Position numbers and translations under genes: made by a program. Under the pieces are notes generated by a model. The model was not told the origin of the DNA. It did not search any database and worked only from the letters and a program-made list of their open reading frames with translations. 64,000 bases of DNA from contig JACPHA010000010.1 of assembly GCA_016188825.1 (NCBI GenBank), positions 1 through 64,000 on the forward strand, written 5' to 3'. Origin of the DNA: Candidatus Pacearchaeota archaeon. GTDB lineage: Archaea; Nanobdellota; Nanobdellia; Pacearchaeales; GW2011-AR1. Below are positions 1 to 9,365 of the stretch, one piece after another; position 1 is the stretch's first letter, and every line of letters begins with the position of its first letter.

Positions 1-96
1 TACACTTATCTTTGCAACTTTCCTTGCCTGATAAACTGTCTTGCCATCAGCAAGCTTCTTCAAAGTATCTGTAAGCTTTGCTTGTGTCAATTTCAT
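1..96 (-). CDS. Partial helix-turn-helix protein (N-terminus only)
   Basis: Only the first 32 codons lie inside the window; the gene runs off the left edge. The ATG at 94-96 opens a Lys-rich peptide containing DGKTVYQARKVAKIS, which resembles the first helix-turn-helix of archaeal integrase/transposase-like or Sin3-type DNA-binding proteins. No catalytic part is visible, so a transposase cannot be told from a small regulator. It is divergent from the oxidoreductase gene that follows. Confidence 0.5.
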   Translation of the reverse strand, partial: MKLTQAKLTDTLKKLADGKTVYQARKVAKISV

Positions 97-151
97 AGGT
101 TCAATTATTTTGTCCTTATGAAATAATTTCGGGATAACACATAGCTTTTTT

Positions 152-1277
152 GTGGAGCACATTGAAGTTAGTATCATAGGAGCAGGAGTCATAGGGCTAG
201 CGATTGCATCTGAAATATCAAAAGAAAGAGAAGTTGCGATAATTGAAAAACATGTTCGGGCAGGCACGGAAACAAGTAGCAGAAACAGCGAAGTTATTCA
301 TGCAGGAATTTATTATCAAAAAGATTCTTTAAAAGCAAAACTATGCGTTAAAGGAAAAAAATTTGCTTTATGCTTTGTGTGAAAAATATAATATTCCATA
401 TCGAAGAACAGGAAAATTAATTGTTGCGGCGGATGAAGACGAAATTTCTGAATTAGAGAACATCCTAAAAAGAGCAAATAAAAATAGTGTTAATGACCTT
501 AGAATTATCGATGAGTCAGAAATAAAGAGTATTGAGCCGCATGTGATTGCAAAAGCCGCGCTTTACTCTCCAAGCACAGGAATAATTGACGCGCATGCAT
601 TAATTAATTATTTTGAAGTTCAAGCATCATCAAATTGCTCTCTCTTTGCTTATAAAACAGAAGTTGTAGGAATTAAAAAAATTAACAACAAATATGAAAT
701 AAAAACAAAAAAAGATAATAATGAATTGCATTGTCATACCTCCAGTATTGTGATTAATTCAGCAGGCTTGCATGCAGATAAAATAGCGCAGATGGCAGGA
801 ATAAATATAGACAAAGCAAAATACAAACTTTATTATTGCAAAGGCGAATATTTTTATGTTGACAACAGCAGAGGAAAATTATCTAGTTTGGTTTATCCTA
901 TTCCAAGAAAAGAACTTATAGGATTAGGAATACATGCCACAATTGACTTGGCAGGAGATTTAAGGCTTGGTCCCAACGCATTTTATGTTGACGAATTGGA
1001 CTATAATGTAAATGAGTCTCATAAATATGATTTCTTTCTTTCAGCCAATCGTTATTTAGACTTTCTGGAGAAAAAAAATTTAAGGCCCGGATTTGCAGGG
1101 ATAAGGCCAAAGTTGCAGGGCCCGGGAGATGATTTCAGAGATTTTGTTATTGCTCATGAAGAAGACAAAGGCTTTCCCGGTTTTATCAATTTGATCGGCA
1201 TCGAATCTCCCGGTTTAACATGTTCTCCAGCAATCGCGAGACACATTGCTGATATTGTTGATTACATATCTCCTTAG
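152..1277 (+). pseudogene. FAD-dependent oxidoreductase (LhgO/DAO-like), split by a +1 frameshift
   Basis: The 5' part (from GTG 152) holds the Rossmann dinucleotide motif GAGVIGLA at residues 10-17, and [14 protein letters not shown], typical of the L-2-hydroxyglutarate oxidase/DAO family. The 3' part (from about 363) carries the remainder, including RPGFAGIRPKL and the C-terminal FAD-contacting GIESPGLT segment. The frames join if one A is removed from the A7 run at 355-361, giving about 374 residues, the normal family length. The family oxidises 2-hydroxy acids or related substrates with FAD; the substrate is not determined here. No in-frame stop disrupts either half. A homopolymer sequencing error, recent decay or slippage could each explain it. 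Confidence 0.8.
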
Positions 1278-1312
1278 CAAAGATTTTTAACCTCTCTTTT
1301 ATCTGAATTTTC

Positions 1313-1999
1313 ATGGCAACTTTAATAGAGCTTGATGAAGTGAAGAAGCATTATGAAATGGGAGAGAGCACTGTAAAAGCAGTAGACGGAGTAAAAATAA
1401 AAATAGAAAAAGGAGATTTTGTCGCTATCATGGGTCCTTCGGGAAGTGGGAAAAGCACACTCATGAATCTCGTCGGTTCTTTAGATTTGCCAACCCATGG
1501 AGAGATTTATCTTGACAAACACGACATTGCCCATTTAGACGAATCACAATTATCCCAAATAAGAGGAAGAAAAATCGGATTTATTTTTCAAAGTTTTAAT
1601 TTAATTCCTAATCTTACAGCAAAAGAAAATGTTATGCTTCCCATGATTTTTCAGGGCATAGACAGAGAAGAAGCGGAGCTAAAAGCAGAAGAATTGTTAA
1701 AATCAGTTGATCTTGTTGACAGAGCCGAGCATTATTCAAGTCAGCTTTCGGGAGGCGAGCAGCAGAGAGTTGCAATAGCACGCTCTCTCGCAAACGACCC
1801 AGAAGTTATTTTAGCAGATGAGCCAACAGGAAATTTGGATACAAAAACAGGAGCCAGAGTATTGGAATTCCTAAAAGAATTAAACAAAAAGGGAAAGACG
1901 ATAATAATGGTAACGCATGACAAAGAGCTAGCATTAAAACATGCGAAAAAAATTTACTGGCTTAAAGATGGCAAAGTAGAAAAAATAACAAAAAAATAA
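1313..1999 (+). CDS. ABC transporter ATP-binding protein, MacB/LolD type
   Basis: This 228-residue protein has a complete nucleotide-binding domain: Walker A GPSGSGKST at residues 41-49, Q-loop in IFQSFNLIPN, signature LSGGEQQR at about 144-151, Walker B VILADEPTG at about 164-172 and the H-loop in MVTHD. The sequence type is that of LolD/MacB/FtsE ATPases, which power FtsX-like permeases. It is the first gene of a run continuing with a secreted adaptor-like protein and two FtsX/MacB-like permeases, so it most likely energises that exporter. Membrane-associated on the cytoplasmic side. Confidence 0.95.
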   Translation: MATLIELDEVKKHYEMGESTVKAVDGVKIKIEKGDFVAIMGPSGSGKSTLMNLVGSLDLPTHGEIYLDKHDIAHLDESQLSQIRGRKIGFIFQSFNLIPNLTAKENVMLPMIFQGIDREEAELKAEELLKSVDLVDRAEHYSSQLSGGEQQRVAIARSLANDPEVILADEPTGNLDTKTGARVLEFLKELNKKGKTIIMVTHDKELALKHAKKIYWLKDGKVEKITKK

Positions 2000-2033
2000 T
2001 TTGTTACTTTTTCAAAGTTAAAACAAAAGCCAA

Positions 2034-2046
2034 ATCTTTTTAAATG
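2034..2046 (+). promoter_or_regulatory. TATA box of the exporter adaptor gene
   Basis: CTTTTTAAAT lies about 25 bases before the ATG at 2066, the spacing of a leaderless archaeal transcript. It suggests a second promoter inside the exporter cluster, after the ATPase gene. Confidence 0.5.
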
Positions 2047-2065
2047 CCAAATTCATATTACAAAA

Positions 2066-2944
2066 ATGGAAAAAACGATAAAAATCAGCACATTCGCAGC
2101 CATTCTCTTAGTATTTATCATAAATCTATCGTCAATTAGCGAAGCAGTTGTTATTAATTCAGTAAACGCAGACGCACTTTCCCCCGGCCAGGAAGGAACA
2201 ATAAGAATAGAAATAAAGAACATTTTCAATGAAGACGTTGAAGACTTATTTGTAATTCTCAAATTTGAAAATCTTCCATTTACTCCAGTCGGCTCTTCAG
2301 TTCAATCAGTAGATGAAATTCAAGAGGATGACGAAGAGGATTTTGTTTTTAGAATAAGAGCATCAACAGAAATTGTGCCGGGCGATTATGAAATTCCTTA
2401 CACGATACGATACAAAATAAAGAGAGATAACGAAATAAGCCAATTTTCCGGAACAATCGGAGTAAGGGCAAATTCTTATCCGGAATTGATTTTTACATTA
2501 GAAACAAACAATCCAATAGAGAATCAGCAAGGTAAAATAAATTTGAAAATAATAAACAAAGGACTTGCAGACGCAAAATTCGTTTCAGTAAAAGTTCTTT
2601 CCGAGGATTTCACAATTCTTTCTGACAACGAAGTTTATGTTGGCACAGTAGATTCCGACGATTTTGAAACAGCAAGTTTCGATGTTTTATTTAAAAAAAG
2701 AAATTCAGAATTTTCTGGAATTGTTGAATACCGCGATTTCGAAAACAAAAAGACAATTAAAGAAATTTCCCTTCCTGTGAAAGTTTATTCAGAGCAGGAA
2801 GCTTTGGAATTGGGAATAATAAAGCCAAACAACACAATAAAATATATTATAGGGGCAGTTATCTTTATTGTTTTGATAATTGTCTATAGAACACTAAGAA
2901 AAAGGCAAAGATTGAAAAGAAGCAGGGCAATGCAGGAGGAATAA
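2066..2944 (+). CDS. Membrane-anchored secreted protein with COG1361-like (Ig/CARDB) domains
   Basis: This 292-residue protein starts with a hydrophobic signal (residues about 5-27), continues with two beta-rich domains of the kind found in archaeal COG1361 S-layer-like proteins (PGQEGTIRIEIKNIFNEDV, then NQQGKINLKIINKGLADAKF), and ends with one membrane helix (about 258-276) and a basic tail. It is exposed outside the cell and anchored by its C-terminus. Its place between the ATPase and the permease suggests an extracellular partner of the exporter, playing the part that MacA-type adaptors play in bacteria; that role is inferred. Confidence 0.75.
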   Translation: MEKTIKISTFAAILLVFIINLSSISEAVVINSVNADALSPGQEGTIRIEIKNIFNEDVEDLFVILKFENLPFTPVGSSVQSVDEIQEDDEEDFVFRIRASTEIVPGDYEIPYTIRYKIKRDNEISQFSGTIGVRANSYPELIFTLETNNPIENQQGKINLKIINKGLADAKFVSVKVLSEDFTILSDNEVYVGTVDSDDFETASFDVLFKKRNSEFSGIVEYRDFENKKTIKEISLPVKVYSEQEALELGIIKPNNTIKYIIGAVIFIVLIIVYRTLRKRQRLKRSRAMQEE

Positions 2945-2950
2945 ATTAAA

Positions 2951-3259
2951 ATGAAAGAATTTTTAATTATTGAAGATTTTGACAGAAATATTGTTATTTA
3001 TTCTGGAGAGGGCATAATTAGTCAATGGCCAGAAAAACTAAATTCAAAACCAGATTCTTCATCTTATAGAATAACCGAACTATTATTTTCGCATGATAGA
3101 CAAAACATGTATGTTACTTTATCAAATTACTTGGCACTGGCACATTCAAATCCCGCTTTAAGTTATCAGTTAAATCATAAAGGCACGATAACCACAACAT
3201 TAGAACCTTTATCAGAATTACTCAACCAATCGCAGCAAGAAAAGCAAGAATCGAGGTGA
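2951..3259 (+). CDS. Small cytoplasmic protein of unknown function in the exporter operon
   Basis: I do not recognise this 102-residue protein. It has alternating beta and alpha patterns (EFLIIEDFDRNIVIYSG near the start) and no signal peptide or membrane helix. It begins 6 bases after the adaptor gene and ends 4 bases before the first permease, so it is co-transcribed with the exporter and probably serves it from the cytoplasm. Confidence 0.6.
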   Translation: MKEFLIIEDFDRNIVIYSGEGIISQWPEKLNSKPDSSSYRITELLFSHDRQNMYVTLSNYLALAHSNPALSYQLNHKGTITTTLEPLSELLNQSQQEKQESR

Positions 3260-3263
3260 TTAA

Positions 3264-4478
3264 ATGGTAAATTACTTTTTTCTTGCCTTTCGGAACATCA
3301 GAAAAAAAGGCATTCGTTCTTGGCTGACTATTCTGGGAATTTTCATCGGTGTCACAGCAGTTGTTTCTTTAATTTCTCTTGGCAATGGTTTGGAAACAGC
3401 AATAACAAGTCAGTTTGCAGCACTTTCAACAGACAGATTGTTAATAACAAATGCAGAAGCGGGTTTTGGACCACCAGGCAGCACAGCAATAAAAAAACTT
3501 AGCGAGCACGATTTAGAATTAATAGAATCTATTCAAGGAATTAAAAGAATAACTCCAAGATTAATAAGAGTAGCAAAGGTAGAATTCAACGACGTAGCAA
3601 ATTTTGATTTTGTCGGCAGCGCGCCGGAAGAGCAAGACGGCTTAGAAGCTCTTTACGAAGCATTTAATTTAAAAATTGAAGAAGGCCGGCTTTTAAGAAT
3701 AGAAGACAGAGGAAAAATTGTTTTAGGAGATGATTTTGCAAATCCCAATAGGTTTGGTAAACAAATTAGACTAGGAGACAAAATAAAAATTCAGTCAAAA
3801 GAGTTTGAAGTCATAGGATTTTTAAAACGTTCTGGAACCTTCATAATAAACAGCGCAATCATCATGCCAGAAGAAGACATGAAAGATATCTTTAATATCA
3901 ATGATGAAATTGATTTGATTGTTGTTCAAGTTAAAAACCCGGGAGAAATAGAATCCATTGCTAAGAACATGGAAAGAAAATTAAGAAAAGACAGAAATTT
4001 AAAAGAAGGCGAGGAAGATTTTTCAGTGCAAACTCCTGTTCAATCTTTAGAATCGGTCAACACAATTTTGAATATAATTAATTTAGTCGTTTCTGGAATT
4101 GCGGCAATCTCATTGTTTATAGGAGGTATTGGCATTGCAAATACCATGTTCACTTCTGTTCTTGAGCGAACAAGAGAAATTGGAATAATGAAAGCAATCG
4201 GAGCAAAAAATCGTGACGTGCTTGCAATTTTTCTTATTGAATCAGGCCTTTTAGGTCTTGTTGGCGGAATTGTTGGCGTTGCCTTTGGCCTCTCGCTTGC
4301 ATTTTTAGTCTCAACATTGGCAAATTCTGCTTTAAACAATAATTTATTTCAAGTTTCAATTTCCTTGCCTTTATTAATCGGCTCAGTTTCTTTTTCATTT
4401 TTAATCGGAATTGTTTCAGGCCTAATTCCAGCTTACCAAGCCTCTAAACTAAATCCAGTCGATGCTTTAAGAAAATGA
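3264..4478 (+). CDS. FtsX/MacB-family ABC transporter permease 1
   Basis: A 404-residue permease with the MacB layout: an N-terminal membrane helix at about 17-40, a large extracellular MacB-PCD-like domain (about 45-260), then three C-terminal helices (about 275-300, 325-350, 368-392). The loop ERTREIGIMKAIGAKNRDV is the coupling segment typical of FtsX permeases that contacts the ATPase. It is 40-50% alike by eye to the second permease at 4948-6159, so the pair may form a heterodimer with the ATPase at 1313-1999. Its stop overlaps the next start in an ATGA junction. Confidence 0.92.
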   Translation: MVNYFFLAFRNIRKKGIRSWLTILGIFIGVTAVVSLISLGNGLETAITSQFAALSTDRLLITNAEAGFGPPGSTAIKKLSEHDLELIESIQGIKRITPRLIRVAKVEFNDVANFDFVGSAPEEQDGLEALYEAFNLKIEEGRLLRIEDRGKIVLGDDFANPNRFGKQIRLGDKIKIQSKEFEVIGFLKRSGTFIINSAIIMPEEDMKDIFNINDEIDLIVVQVKNPGEIESIAKNMERKLRKDRNLKEGEEDFSVQTPVQSLESVNTILNIINLVVSGIAAISLFIGGIGIANTMFTSVLERTREIGIMKAIGAKNRDVLAIFLIESGLLGLVGGIVGVAFGLSLAFLVSTLANSALNNNLFQVSISLPLLIGSVSFSFLIGIVSGLIPAYQASKLNPVDALRK

Positions 4479-4951
4479 AAATAAACGAAGAAAACATAGT
4501 AAAAGTACTCGAAATTTACAAACCAGAACAAAGACTTTTAAGAACAGCAGATATACAATATCCTGCAATAACTGGAACATTCTTAATAGGTAAAACTTAT
4601 TATGTGAATAAACCTTTAAAACATGCAACAGACATAGAAATACAATTATGCTTAAATCAATTAGCTTATGTTGGATTATCAGAAGCAATTAGACAAAGAT
4701 TAGATCCGATTTTAGATGGTTTGAACTTTCAAGATTTACAAGAAGAAGGAATGTATATAATAGAATCCAGAAAAAGATTCAGAAGACCAATTTATCCGAA
4801 CAAAATAATTTCTGGGAAGTTAAAATTAAAAGAAAAAAGAGATTTTAACAATTTATTGCTTTGTGAAGCAGATTTTTCTTTCGAGGATAAAAGTTGTTTT
4901 GGCAGTTTAGAGTTAGCTATTGTCCGAAACGCCGGGGGTATTGTAAAATGA
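4475..4951 (+). CDS. Possible FcoT-like hot-dog protein between the permeases
   Basis: This 158-residue protein overlaps the neighbouring genes by 4 bases at each end (ATGA junctions), so it is translationally coupled to both permeases. The pattern (TGTFLIGKTYYVN, then HATDIEIQLCLNQLAYVGLS, then a late SCFGSLELAIV strand) resembles the FcoT-like hot-dog fold, which includes acyl-CoA thioesterases. I cannot confirm the catalytic residues. If correct, it links the exporter to an acyl or lipid substrate. It could instead be an unrelated small alpha/beta protein. Confidence 0.55.
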   Translation: MKINEENIVKVLEIYKPEQRLLRTADIQYPAITGTFLIGKTYYVNKPLKHATDIEIQLCLNQLAYVGLSEAIRQRLDPILDGLNFQDLQEEGMYIIESRKRFRRPIYPNKIISGKLKLKEKRDFNNLLLCEADFSFEDKSCFGSLELAIVRNAGGIVK

Positions 4952-6159
4952 GAGCAGAATTCATAAACATAGCATGGAAAAACATGAAGAAAAGAAAACT
5001 AAGATCTTTCCTGACATTAATTGGAATTGTAATATCAATTGCAACAATCTTCATGTTAGTGAGTATTTCTCTTGGCTTGGAAAAAGCAGTAGAAGAGCAG
5101 TTCCGCCTTCTAGGAACAGATAAATTTTTTATTCAGCCAAGAGGCCAAATAGCTGGTCCAGGAACAGCAAGCGCAGCCACGCTAACAAGCGAAGATGTTA
5201 AAACAATAGAAAAAGTTTCCGGAGTCAAAGAATTATCTGCTTGGACAGCAACGAGCGCCCAAATAGAATTCGAAGATGAAATAAGGTTTGTCTCCGTCGT
5301 AGGCATAGATCTTAAAGCTTCTGATTTATTCATAGAAACCGGGGCATATAAAGCAGAAGAAGGAAGACTGCTAAAAGAAGGAGACACAAAAGACATTATG
5401 ATAGGCGCGCAATACAAGCACAATAATTTCTTCAGAAAACCAGTTAAAACAGGGGACACAATTCTTATCAATGAAATGCCTTTCGAAGTTCAAGGAATTT
5501 TAAAACCAATAGGCAATCCAGGAGATGACAGATTAATTTACATGCCTCAAGATGGGTTCAGAGAGCTGTTTAAAATTCCAGAAAAAATTGACACAATTGT
5601 CGTTCAGGTCGAAGAGCAAGATAAATTAAAAGAAGTCGCCTCAAGTGTTGAAAGAAAATTAATAAAATCAAGAGGTCTGGATGAAGAAACAAAAGACTTT
5701 TTTATTTTAACTCCAGAAGAAGTCCTTGAAAGTTTTGGAACAATTTTGACAATAGTAACTTCTTTCTTGCTCGGCGTTGCAACAATCTCACTTTTTGTCG
5801 GAGGAATCGGAATAGCAAATACAATGTTCGCTTCTGTCTTAGAAAGAACAAGAGAAATTGGAATAATGAAAGCGGTTGGGGCGAAAAACAAAGACATTTT
5901 ATCTATTTTTCTCATTGAGTCAGGTCTTCTCGGTCTAATCGGTGGAACAATCGGAGTAATTTTAGGAGCAGCATTAAGCAAGACAATTGAATACGTAGCA
6001 ATAACACAGATAGGCACAACTCTCCTGCAGGCTTCAATTTCAGCTTATCTTGTCATCGGCTGTTTGCTTTTTGCTTTTCTTTCAGGAGCAATTTCCGGCA
6101 TCTGGCCCGCCTGGCAGGCAACAAGAGTCAAGCCCGTTGAGGCTCTGAGATATGAATAG
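4948..6159 (+). CDS. FtsX/MacB-family ABC transporter permease 2
   Basis: A 403-residue paralogue of the first permease with the same layout: N-terminal helix at about 17-38, extracellular domain, and three C-terminal helices. The coupling loop ERTREIGIMKAVGAKNKDI is nearly identical to the first copy. I chose the ATG at 4948, which overlaps the previous stop as ATGA, over the longer frame from 4894 because the protein from MRAEFINIAWKNMKKRKLR aligns with the first permease from its start. Probably pairs with permease 1. Confidence 0.92.
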   Translation: MRAEFINIAWKNMKKRKLRSFLTLIGIVISIATIFMLVSISLGLEKAVEEQFRLLGTDKFFIQPRGQIAGPGTASAATLTSEDVKTIEKVSGVKELSAWTATSAQIEFEDEIRFVSVVGIDLKASDLFIETGAYKAEEGRLLKEGDTKDIMIGAQYKHNNFFRKPVKTGDTILINEMPFEVQGILKPIGNPGDDRLIYMPQDGFRELFKIPEKIDTIVVQVEEQDKLKEVASSVERKLIKSRGLDEETKDFFILTPEEVLESFGTILTIVTSFLLGVATISLFVGGIGIANTMFASVLERTREIGIMKAVGAKNKDILSIFLIESGLLGLIGGTIGVILGAALSKTIEYVAITQIGTTLLQASISAYLVIGCLLFAFLSGAISGIWPAWQATRVKPVEALRYE

Positions 6160-6170
6160 ATTTAAATATA
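6160..6170 (+). promoter_or_regulatory. TATA box for the gene at 6190
   Basis: ATTTAAATATA is centred about 25 bases before the ATG at 6190, right after the exporter operon ends. This implies a separate leaderless transcript. Confidence 0.5.
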
Positions 6171-6189
6171 TTAATTAAAAAGCAAAAAT

Positions 6190-7257
6190 ATGGATTCACA
6201 AAGAAAATCAGAATTAGAAGGAAAGCTTGAAGCAATAAAAGAGCTAAAAGCAGAATATGGCATCGGCTCTAGAGAAGCCTGGAATTATCTAAAAGTTAGA
6301 CAAGAATATACTCAATTAGCAGATAAAATTGCGCAAGAACTAAAAAAAGAAGGGCTTTCATATAGGCCCTCTTACAGGGAAATCTCAAATCTGTGCGGGC
6401 GGGCCGAAGAACATCTTAGATTAACTTTAGAAGATATATCAGAAGCACTAGCAATTAAAGAAAAAAGATTTCCGCGAGACCAAATAGTTGTCCCTTACGC
6501 AAAAATTCTGCAGAGGGGCACTTTAGCCTATTTAGAGAATCAAAATTTTCCAGATATGGATATTGTTGTTAATCGTTGGAAATTTGATTATGAAAAATTT
6601 ATAAAGAATTTTTACAGAAAATTAAGAGAGACGGAAGATAAGAAAAAGGCCTTTAATATAGCATTTAGAGGTATTATAAATGGTAATGACTCTTATATCG
6701 AAGATGAATCTGGGAAAAGACTTACTCTTAACGAAATACTCGAGAATGAGAGACTATTATTAACTAATGAGCCAAAATTTATTGAAGATATGGAAGATGC
6801 GAAAATAATTTTAGAAAGAGCATCTTCTTTGTTAACATGGTTGGCAGGAGAAAGTTCTGATTTTTCAGGAGTTCCTTTCAGGGTTGATGACTTCCAGGAG
6901 CAAACAATAGAGGAATTAGAATTCCTTTATGGATGTTATAGTGCGGAGAAGAATCTTTACAATAGAGCGTTAAGAGAAAAAAGTTTAGGAAATATTTGGA
7001 TAGAAAGAAGAATTGCGCTTAACAAAGTAATTACCGAGGCAGATAGAAAAGAATCTCCAAAAGAAATGATTGATGACGTCTTGGTAAATGAAAGAAAGAA
7101 ATTGGCAAGAACTTCTAGGCGTTTGCGAGGATATATTTCTATGGAGGCTCCTTCGGTACTAATTGAAAATGGAAAAGAATTGAAAGCAAAGAGACAATAT
7201 TTTATCCAAGCAATCATCTCAAACAGAAAATGGCTTGAAAAAGTTCTTAGCAGTTAA
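6190..7257 (+). CDS. Uncharacterised charged helical protein
   Basis: I do not recognise this 355-residue protein. It is soluble, rich in Glu, Lys and Arg, and predicted mostly helical, without signal peptide, membrane helix or obvious catalytic motif. A short segment, QILQRGTLAYLENQNFPDM, is the only part that looks globular in a distinctive way. It has its own TATA box and stands alone between the exporter operon and the opposite-facing transketolase gene. Confidence 0.6.
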   Translation: MDSQRKSELEGKLEAIKELKAEYGIGSREAWNYLKVRQEYTQLADKIAQELKKEGLSYRPSYREISNLCGRAEEHLRLTLEDISEALAIKEKRFPRDQIVVPYAKILQRGTLAYLENQNFPDMDIVVNRWKFDYEKFIKNFYRKLRETEDKKKAFNIAFRGIINGNDSYIEDESGKRLTLNEILENERLLLTNEPKFIEDMEDAKIILERASSLLTWLAGESSDFSGVPFRVDDFQEQTIEELEFLYGCYSAEKNLYNRALREKSLGNIWIERRIALNKVITEADRKESPKEMIDDVLVNERKKLARTSRRLRGYISMEAPSVLIENGKELKAKRQYFIQAIISNRKWLEKVLSS

Positions 7258-7390
7258 TTGTTTAACCAACCTCTTGTCAGCCCCAACATTAGTATTCTGA
7301 CTATCTGTAATCTATTATTATTTAGGTAGCAGATTAATCCAAAACACGAATAAATTTATATAACTTTCAAGATAACTTATAAATAAAATT

Positions 7391-9238
7391 TCACCTAACC
7401 AACCTCTTCACCGAATTCACAATCGCGCTTGCATCAATCTGATATTTTTCCAACAATTCTTCTTTCTTCCCAGAATGCGGAATTTCCTTTATAGCCAAAG
7501 TTTCAATTTTAATTCCTGTATTTTTTAATTCCTGGCAGAGCATTTCTCCAATTCCTCCTTCTAAATAATGGTCTTCAGCAATAACAATTTTCCCTCCATG
7601 CCTTGCCACAAACTCCAAAAACTTTTCAGAATTAAATGGCTTAATGCAATACAAATCAACAACAGCGCTTTCAATTTTTTTTCTCTTTAATTCTTTCTGG
7701 GCTTTCAAACATTCATGCACCGTGATTCCGGCCCCGACAAAAACGATTTTGTCATTATTATTTTCTTTCAAAACTTTAAAATCCCCCAATTCAAAATTTT
7801 CATTATTTTTATAAATAACTTTTGTTTTCGGCCTTGTAGTTCTGATGTATTTTATTCCATCAAGTTCTGAAGCCAAAAAAACCAATTTTTCTGTTGACAC
7901 AGCATCGCTCGGATAAAATATTATGCTGTTTGGAATTGCTCTAAACATTCCTATGTCTTCCAAACCCATTTGTGATGTTCCGTCTTCACCAATTGAGACA
8001 CCACAATGAGAGCCGCACAAAGTAAAATCAGCATTTGACAAAGCACCCATTCTTATTTGGTCATGCGCCCTCAATAAAAATGCAGCAAACGTAGAAGCAA
8101 AAACATTAAATCCCTTTTTCGACAATCCCAAAGCCATACCAACCATATTCTGCTCTGCGATAAATGCCTCAATAAATTGCTCTGATTTTATCTTTTTAAC
8201 TTCTTCAGCAAATGTAGAATTGCTAACCTCTCCGTCCAATGCAATTATTTCCCTATTCATTTCTGCTAATTTTCCCAATGCCTTGCCGTAAGCTTCCCTC
8301 GTGGAAATTTCCGCGCCAATTTTATAGCTTTCTTTCTTTAATTCAGTTTTTACATTTTTTGTTTTATTTGATTTTATTTCTTCAGGTTTGTTTATCTTAA
8401 CCTTAGGAAACTTCGCATTAGGAATTTCTTTCAAAGCTTTTTCTAATTCGTCTTTTCTTAAGGCTTTTCCATGCCATCCATTTTTATCCTCGATAAATGA
8501 AACCCCTTTTCCCTTGATTGTTTTAGCAAGTATTGCTGTTGCTTTGTTCGCCTTTTTTGCATTTTCCAAAGCCCAAATTATTCTCTCAACATTGTGGCCA
8601 TCAGCAATCTCAACATTCAAGCCAAAAGATTTTAGCCTTTCATAATATTTTCTTAAGTCATATCCAAGCATTGTCTCTCCTCTCTGCCCAAGCCTATTTA
8701 CATCAATCACAAAACACAAATTATCTAAATTATAATAACTCGCTAATTGAAAAGCCTCCCAAACCGAGCCTTCAGAACATTCGCTGTCTCCCAGCAAAAC
8801 ATAAGTTCTGAATTTTCTTTTTTGCATTTTTCCAGCCAAAGCCATACCGACTCCAACTGAAGCACCTTGTCCAAGAGAGCCAGTAGCGACTTTTATCCAG
8901 CCTTTTAATGTCGGAGATGGTGTCGGATGCCCCTCCAAATCACTGTTTAACTTTCTCAATTTATTCAAGTCTTCTTTTATGCATCCTGCATGAAATAAAC
9001 AAGAATACAAAATCGGTGCCGCATGCCCCTTGCTCAAAATAAATTCATCATTGTTAGGGTTTGAAGCGCTTTTTATATCATAATTCATTTCATGAAAAAA
9101 CAAGACAGAAATTATTTCAGCGCAAGACAAACAGGAAGTCGCGTGCCCGCTTCCTGCGGCAGAAGTCATTTTAAGAACATCTCTTCTCGAAACATTTGCA
9201 ATATCCTGCAATTTTTTTATTTCCTCAACATCCACCAT
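7391..9238 (-). CDS. tkt: Transketolase, single-chain
   Basis: Transketolase moves two-carbon units between sugar phosphates with thiamine diphosphate. This 615-residue chain has the whole enzyme: N-terminal half with SKGHAAP and the diphosphate/Mg motif GDSECSEGSVWEAF, pyrimidine-binding half with EQNMVGMALGLSKKG, and a C-terminal domain. Many archaea encode the two halves as separate genes, so the fused form is worth noting. It gives this organism a link between pentoses and glycolytic sugars, useful for nucleotide synthesis in a small genome. The gene stands alone on the minus strand. Confidence 0.93.
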   Translation of the reverse strand: MVDVEEIKKLQDIANVSRRDVLKMTSAAGSGHATSCLSCAEIISVLFFHEMNYDIKSASNPNNDEFILSKGHAAPILYSCLFHAGCIKEDLNKLRKLNSDLEGHPTPSPTLKGWIKVATGSLGQGASVGVGMALAGKMQKRKFRTYVLLGDSECSEGSVWEAFQLASYYNLDNLCFVIDVNRLGQRGETMLGYDLRKYYERLKSFGLNVEIADGHNVERIIWALENAKKANKATAILAKTIKGKGVSFIEDKNGWHGKALRKDELEKALKEIPNAKFPKVKINKPEEIKSNKTKNVKTELKKESYKIGAEISTREAYGKALGKLAEMNREIIALDGEVSNSTFAEEVKKIKSEQFIEAFIAEQNMVGMALGLSKKGFNVFASTFAAFLLRAHDQIRMGALSNADFTLCGSHCGVSIGEDGTSQMGLEDIGMFRAIPNSIIFYPSDAVSTEKLVFLASELDGIKYIRTTRPKTKVIYKNNENFELGDFKVLKENNNDKIVFVGAGITVHECLKAQKELKRKKIESAVVDLYCIKPFNSEKFLEFVARHGGKIVIAEDHYLEGGIGEMLCQELKNTGIKIETLAIKEIPHSGKKEELLEKYQIDASAIVNSVKRLVR

Positions 9239-9332
9239 CTTTTTAATATAAAATAAAGTAGTTTGTGTATAAAAAACTTGAGGTTTTTTACAATCAGAAA
9301 ATTTCTGTTATAATTTTAAAGTAATCAAAAGA

Positions 9333-9345
9333 AAAGTTTATATAT
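9333..9345 (+). promoter_or_regulatory. TATA box for the lipoprotein gene
   Basis: AAGTTTATATATG sits about 25 bases upstream of the ATG at 9366, consistent with leaderless transcription. Confidence 0.5.
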
Positions 9346-9365
9346 GGCACATTTCTAGAAAAAAT

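Noticed and set aside
4040-4339. Antisense open frames in the permease genes
   Set aside because: Shadow frames of the conserved FtsX C-terminal segments; the same shadow appears in both paralogues.
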